The notes beneath the pieces were generated by a model. The model was not told the DNA's origin. It worked only from the letters and a program-made list of their open reading frames with translations, and made no database searches. Made by a program: the position numbers and the translations under genes. Below, one piece after another: positions 60,013 through 64,000 of a DNA stretch of 64,000 nt. The stretch is from an uncultured Acidobacteriia bacterium. GTDB lineage: Bacteria; Acidobacteriota; Terriglobia; Bryobacterales; Bryobacteraceae. The first letter of the stretch is position 1. Each line of letters begins with the position of its first letter. The stretch is from positions 1 to 64,000 of the forward strand of contig CAIKAS010000189.1 of the NCBI GenBank assembly GCA_903825445.1, written 5' to 3'.

Positions 60013-61005
60013 TCAGCGTTGAGTTGCTGCGGGAGGTGGACCCGGCGGGGCTGGCACCATGGCGGGAGGTCTCTGCTGGCTGGCTGGCAGCGGCCTCGAC
60101 AAAATGTCCCCAGGCGTCATACCCATTGACCATTTGATCGCCTCCAAATACATCCGCTGGACGTGCGGGTTATCCCATCCCTCCAGAGCGTGACCGAATG
60201 AACTGTAGAAGACGCGTCCCTTCCCATATTCCTTAGCCCAGGTGACAGGAAAATCCCTGTCGGTCCGGGTGTAAGTGTGTTGCGGAGGTAGCTTGGAAAC
60301 ATCCATACGCAGGAGCACGCGAACTTTGCTGCGATCAAAGCGCGTGACCATGTAATATTCATCGTCGTGGCTGAATTCCGGTGGAAAATGCTTAGTCGAT
60401 GGAAAATCCGGAGCCTCATTGATGATGTGGCCCATTGCTAAGTCGCCCCGCCAGGGATGGCCGGCGAAATATCCGCCCAGCATATCCACAAATTCCGGCC
60501 ACGCTCCGGAGAACGCCGTTAACGCGCCATGGGCCGCAACAAAGCCTTTCCCCCGATCTCTGATGAAGGCCAGCAGGTCGGCCCGTTGCTGGTCGTTGAG
60601 GCCAATATCCCGATGTCCGATAAAAAAAATGCCATCGGCGTCGTCCAGTGTCAGTTGCCCCGTCACTTTCGGAGGCCCGTTCGTGATCATGTCGGAGTCT
60701 GAGCGAATGTACGTATCCCACAGGCCCGACTCGTAGCCCAGGCGTTCAATGACCGACATAGCGTGTGAGACTGCGCCATGAGGTAACACGGCGTTCCGGT
60801 TGTCGCCCCAGGCGATAAGAACCTTTCTCGTGTGAGGTGGAGTTTCGGGCCAGCCTTCGGTAACTACCCCGGGGACGTTGGGTGGCGGCGCCCCGCCGGG
60901 TATCACCGGATTGGTGACAGGAGGCTGAGCCTGCGCAAGCAGTGGCGCGAACGCCAGCGATTGCAGTGCGCTGCGGCGTGTAAGCTTCGAGAACTTTATG
61001 TTCAT
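60013..61005 (-). CDS. ThuA-domain secreted protein
   Basis: 330 residues from ATG 61005; twin-arginine-like leader (KLTRRSALQSLAFAPLLAQA). ThuA (trehalose utilisation, glutamine-amidotransferase-like) fold: RKVLIAWGDNRNAVLPHGAV, DADGIFFIGHRDIGLNDQQR, DRGKGFVAAHGALTAFSG, DEYYMVTRFD, PVTWAKEYGKGRVFYSSFGH and PHVQRMYLEAIKW. The C-terminal 35 residues are Pro-rich. In this clade these proteins accompany sugar degradation; enzymatic role unproven. Confidence 0.85.
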   Translation of the reverse strand: MNIKFSKLTRRSALQSLAFAPLLAQAQPPVTNPVIPGGAPPPNVPGVVTEGWPETPPHTRKVLIAWGDNRNAVLPHGAVSHAMSVIERLGYESGLWDTYIRSDSDMITNGPPKVTGQLTLDDADGIFFIGHRDIGLNDQQRADLLAFIRDRGKGFVAAHGALTAFSGAWPEFVDMLGGYFAGHPWRGDLAMGHIINEAPDFPSTKHFPPEFSHDDEYYMVTRFDRSKVRVLLRMDVSKLPPQHTYTRTDRDFPVTWAKEYGKGRVFYSSFGHALEGWDNPHVQRMYLEAIKWSMGMTPGDILSRPLPASQQRPPAMVPAPPGPPPAATQR

Positions 61006-61118
61006 ATGAGAAACACTGCCTTCGTCGCCGCACCGGTGCAACGATAGTGCGGTTCAAATTCAGGATAGCTGGCCCCCATGCGAGGCAGGGAAACGCTTTT
61101 CGGTGTGCTGCCGGCGAC

Positions 61119-61883
61119 TCAGTTCTCCGAAGGCTTCTGAACACTGTCGATCACCAGCACGTCCGATAGCCCCTTCTGCGATTCGAGCTTCAGCCCAAGC
61201 TGTTCCTGCAGCGCAGTGAAGATCGATGGTCCCGTTAAATCGTTCATGTCCGGCGCGTAGATCATTTTGAAATTGTATTTCCCGGTGAGGCCGGTCTGGT
61301 CGATAACAGGTCGCGCGGTCTGACCGGAAAGGAACCGCACCAGGTTTTCAAGAGGCAGGTTCTTGCCTGTCAGCGATGATTTCCCCTCATCTGTGCGGCC
61401 ACCATTCATGCTGCTGTCACCGCTATCGGAAGAGACCTGCATCCGGATCCCGCCCTTCGCGATCACCAGACCATAGACAGTCATTTCCTTCTTCTCGCGG
61501 TGAAGTTTCAGTTGAAATCGGTCTGCCAGCATAGCCTGTAGTTTCCCCACCAACCGGTCGTGGAACTCCTGGCGCTGCTTGTCGTTCATTGCGCCCAGAT
61601 CCGCGACTGACGGGCCTTTGGTTTCGTCTTTGGTGGCGATTTCGTATTTGTCGCTTCCCATCCATCCCGCGGTGCCGACGATCTGAAAAAGCCGCACGTC
61701 ATATGCCTGTGATAGCAAATCCATCAGCGTGACCCCCTTCGATTCAAAGGTGCCGCTGGGGGAGATTCCGAAGTGCATGCCGTTCGACAGCGGATCACTT
61801 GGTTTGATCGAGACGACGTCGAATCTCTGCTGTTGCGCGAACGCTGAGGCGAAGAACAGGACTACGGCGAGGAATGGTTTCAT
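61119..61883 (-). CDS. TIGR03435 family secreted protein
   Basis: 254 residues from ATG 61883: signal peptide MKPFLAVVLFFASAFA, then the family opening QRFDVVSIKPSDP and later VTLMDLLSQAYDV, KLQAMLADRFQLKLHREKKE, MTVYGLVIAKGG, LVRFLSGQTARPVIDQTGLTG and KYNFKMIYAP. TIGR03435 is an orphan family expanded in Solibacter; its function is not known. It forms a cluster with the two homologues to the right. Confidence 0.9.
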   Translation of the reverse strand: MKPFLAVVLFFASAFAQQQRFDVVSIKPSDPLSNGMHFGISPSGTFESKGVTLMDLLSQAYDVRLFQIVGTAGWMGSDKYEIATKDETKGPSVADLGAMNDKQRQEFHDRLVGKLQAMLADRFQLKLHREKKEMTVYGLVIAKGGIRMQVSSDSGDSSMNGGRTDEGKSSLTGKNLPLENLVRFLSGQTARPVIDQTGLTGKYNFKMIYAPDMNDLTGPSIFTALQEQLGLKLESQKGLSDVLVIDSVQKPSEN

Positions 61884-61935
61884 AGTTCTCGGTTTTGAGG
61901 ACGGCACGAAACATACCAAGGTCATGCTCGGCTAA

Positions 61936-62034
61936 CGCGTTTCGCTGATTCCGCGTCATCCGTCCGCCGAAATTCGGACGGGCACCTTCAACGCGATCCT
62001 GAAGCAGCTCGGCATAAAAAAGCGAGGAAAAACG
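61936..62034 (+). pseudogene. HicA 3' remnant upstream of hicB
   Basis: The frame after TAA (61933-61935) reads RVSLIPRHPSAEIRTGTFNA ILKQLGIKKRGKTS, which matches the C terminus of HicA (VP.HPS.E...GT..AILKQLGI). The N-terminal catalytic part, including the start, is absent; the frame continues past the hicB ATG to TGA at 62092. Toxin inactivated by 5' truncation. Confidence 0.65.
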
Positions 62035-62036
62035 TC

Positions 62037-62471
62037 ATGGCGCAATTCATCGCTCAATTTGAGCCCGACAAGGAAAAAGGAGGCTTCGTGGTGACGTTCC
62101 CAGACTTCGATTGGGGTGTAACGCAGGGCGACACAGACGAAGAAGCGGTCAGCATGGCAGCTGATGCGCTGACCATGATTATCGGCGATTACATCGATAA
62201 GGGAAGACCTCTGCCCACTCCAGGAAAGCACCGCGGCAGAAAGTACCGGCCGGTTCAGTTGCCTGCACTGGCTGCGGTCAAAGCCGAGCTCTACATCGCG
62301 TTTGTCGCGTCCGGGATTCGCAAGGCGGAACTCGCCCGGCGACTGAGGATATCGAAAGGGAATGTCGACCGCTTGTTCAATATTCGGCACAGTAGCCGAA
62401 TCGAGCAACTGGATACTGCCTTCCACGCGATTGGAATGGAGCTGACGATTGACGTCAGGAAGGCCGCTTAG
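62037..62471 (+). CDS. hicB: HicB-family antitoxin with C-terminal HTH
   Basis: 144 residues. Residues 1-60 are the HicB domain (FEPDKEKGGFVVTFPDFDWG, GVTQGDTDEEAVSMAADALT, with GDYIDKGRPLPTPG). Residues 85-144 are a helix-turn-helix (IRKAELARRLRISKGNVDRL). A complete antitoxin/autorepressor. A good Shine-Dalgarno (GAGGAAA) lies inside the truncated hicA just upstream. Its toxin is destroyed, so it is an orphan here. Confidence 0.88.
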   Translation: MAQFIAQFEPDKEKGGFVVTFPDFDWGVTQGDTDEEAVSMAADALTMIIGDYIDKGRPLPTPGKHRGRKYRPVQLPALAAVKAELYIAFVASGIRKAELARRLRISKGNVDRLFNIRHSSRIEQLDTAFHAIGMELTIDVRKAA

Positions 62472-62483
62472 AATGGCGGCAAG

Positions 62484-63475
62484 CTAATTACCTTCGGGGA
62501 CCATTTCCAAATGGTCAATGATCAGCTCTTCCACCGGCGCTTTGGTACGCTCCAGCTTCAAGCCGACCTTGCTGAGAGCGATGGAGAATTCCTCTACCGG
62601 CCCGTCCGCCAAATCGGGATTCCATATCGCCATGGTCGCGGGGTCCGCGGGCAGCTTTTCGAGCATCAAGTCATAGGCGCCCCTCATGCCGGAACGGTCC
62701 ACCACCGGAAGGAAGTGATCGTCCTTCCAGACTCCGATTAACGAAAGCTGGGTTGTGAGGTAAAGGGCCAGTTGTTGCAGGTTTTGAAGAACTCGCTGCG
62801 AAACGAGCCTCTGTCGAGCCGAGCCTCCCATGGCCCGAACCGGGAATCCGATTCCATTGTCGTGACAACGTTTCTGCCGCCGATAACCTGCAAGCTCGAA
62901 CACATCTCGGCGTCTGGAAAGGACGGGTCGGTGAGCCAGTTCTCGCAGGCCGTTCGGTCCATCTCGCGGGGTTTATTGAGTTCCGTGCCACGCTTCTTCG
63001 TCTCAAGCGCATAGGCCGGCTCGTCGGTAACCTCGCGATGCACCTGGAGGTGAAACCTCTCTTCGAGCAGTGCCCGAAGCATCTCTGGCAATTGCCCCTT
63101 CGTGCTCCCTTGCGGCATGATGGCATGGATAGCGTATCTGAGCTGACTCAGTCGCGGGATACCGGTCATCCCGGGCGCTCGGATTCGCTCTGGCTCGATT
63201 CCGTAGGCTGCGGAAATCAGGTCTCTCATTACAATGCCATCCGTGTCGACACGCTTTGCGCGGATTACTATCGCGGCCGACGGCCATGACGTCCGGCGAT
63301 GCATCGCGTTTTCCGCGCTCCGCATTTGCATAACCTCTGCGGCGAATTCAGGGCCGGTCACTTCGATCGCCCGGACTGAAGCCACGTCGAACTGACGAAT
63401 TCGACGATTACGCGCCTGAAGAATCTCGGGCCTGGTCGGGCAACAGAGAATACCGCCAGTCCTCGCCGACAACAT
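62484..63475 (-). pseudogene. TIGR03435 family protein, frameshifted
   Basis: The N-terminal part (frame from 63475: RQFDVASVRAIE, MRDLISAAYGIEPERI, MLRALLEERFHLQVHREV, CSSLQVIGGRNVV) and the C-terminal part (frame ending 62484: RVLQNLQQLALYLTTQL, FLPVVDRSGMRGAYDLMLEK, LKLERTKAPVEELIIDHLEM) are both typical of the family, but in different frames that cross at about 62780-62850. The signal-like start MLISLLALG at 63501 is also one frame away from the mature sequence. Real decay or sequencing error. Confidence 0.75.
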
Positions 63476-63561
63476 CCCAATGCCAACAGTGAAATCAGCA
63501 TCCGGATTCTGTGATACGCTGAGCCAATCCGGGATTTACCATCGAAATCCTGCCAAAATCC

Positions 63562-64000
63562 ATGAAGACACTACCCCTGTTTCTGCTGGCGTCGGGCTTG
63601 GCTTTCGGGCAGGCAATCCCTTCTGCATGCGTGGCGATCTCACCTGACGCCGCAAAGCGACAATTTGACGCCGCGTCGGTGAAGCGCGCCGAGCCGCTCG
63701 ACCCAGCCAGCCGCAGCGCTGGCAATCCGTTCGCCATGACAGGCGGACCTGGCAGCAACGACCCTGGCCGCTTCACAACCGCCCACACGTCGCTCAACAC
63801 TCTCATCATGCGAGCCTACGGCCTCGACGTGGATCGATGGAAGGGGCCATCGTGGCTGAGCGACGCCATGAACAGCGGTTACGCGATAACCGCCACTATG
63901 CCCGCATCCACCACGCCGGAGGAGTTCTGCGGCATGCTGCGCAACCTCATGGCGGAGCGCTTCCATCTCACGTTCCATTACGAGAAGCAATCGCGTCCGG
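63562..64000 (+). CDS. TIGR03435 family secreted protein (3' end beyond window)
   Basis: At least 146 residues; signal peptide MKTLPLFLLASGLAFGQ, then RQFDAASVKRAEPLD, GRFTTAHTSLNTLIMRAYGL, DVDRWKGPSWLSD and CGMLRNLMAERFHLTFHYEK, the family landmarks in order. Starts 86 bp from the divergent frameshifted homologue. Cut by the right edge. Confidence 0.88.
   Translation, partial: MKTLPLFLLASGLAFGQAIPSACVAISPDAAKRQFDAASVKRAEPLDPASRSAGNPFAMTGGPGSNDPGRFTTAHTSLNTLIMRAYGLDVDRWKGPSWLSDAMNSGYAITATMPASTTPEEFCGMLRNLMAERFHLTFHYEKQSRP

Overview
The window looks like a chromosomal segment of an Acidobacteriota member, most likely the Solibacter/Bryobacter branch. The pointers are three copies of the TIGR03435 secreted family at the right end, FecR/ECF sigma modules, PEP-CTERM proteins, a multiheme porin-cytochrome operon, high GC, and many ATGA/GTGA stop-start overlaps. 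This assignment is inference from family content; no rRNA or marker search could be run. No tRNA, rRNA, CRISPR array or intact insertion sequence was seen.

Left end (1-4.7 kb): the tail of an ECF sigma factor with a membrane partner, then an addiction/defence patch. It holds a decayed hicB-hicA pair, a Phd-like antitoxin with a 59-residue partner, a lone HicB, and a complete Vsr / C5-cytosine methyltransferase / Eco29kI-type GIY-YIG restriction operon. At 5.0-10.3 kb lie a proliferating-family hypothetical gene and a housekeeping run aroC-def-fmt-argJ. At 10.3-17.5 kb lie an alkyltransferase-like protein with no reactive cysteine, an ECF sigma factor with a very large FecR-type anti-sigma/sensor, and two ATPase-permease pairs of ABC-2 transporters in one operon.

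Middle (17.5-44.9 kb): the most striking block is a five-gene operon at 17.5-21.9 kb. It encodes a DmsE/MtrA-type decaheme cytochrome, an MtrB/PioB-like outer-membrane barrel, a small cytochrome c, a NapC/NrfH-type quinol oxidase and a small membrane protein. Together these make a plausible complete route for electrons from the quinone pool across both membranes. It is followed by an NADP-binding oxidoreductase, a cytochrome c-HhH fusion, a papain-like peptidase cluster, nagA, a sugar isomerase-like TIM barrel, two tandem YVTN propeller proteins (one frameshifted), an M28 lipoprotein peptidase, a class IV aminotransferase, a zinc-ribbon protein and a glycine-zipper secreted protein. Next comes a YfiR / TonB-receptor / GGDEF-EAL signalling cluster and a fused MFS-spermidine synthase.

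Right part (45-64 kb): a tightly packed minus-strand polysaccharide operon (rfbA, rfbC, three GT4 glycosyltransferases, a DUF3108 protein, a glycosyltransferase-methyltransferase fusion, and an ABC-2 permease with an extra N-terminal beta-sandwich domain). Then come a cupin, a 5'-nucleotidase and a SRPBCC/ArsR operon with a well-formed promoter overlapped by three 16-bp-phased direct repeats. PEP-CTERM proteins, a collagen-like protein with a phage-tail-collar C terminus and a ThuA protein follow. The window ends with TIGR03435 genes and another hicB whose hicA is only a 3' remnant.

A recurring theme is toxin loss with antitoxin retention (four antitoxin loci, no intact recognisable toxin). 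Several apparent single-base frameshifts are also present; without reads it cannot be said which are biological and which are assembly errors.
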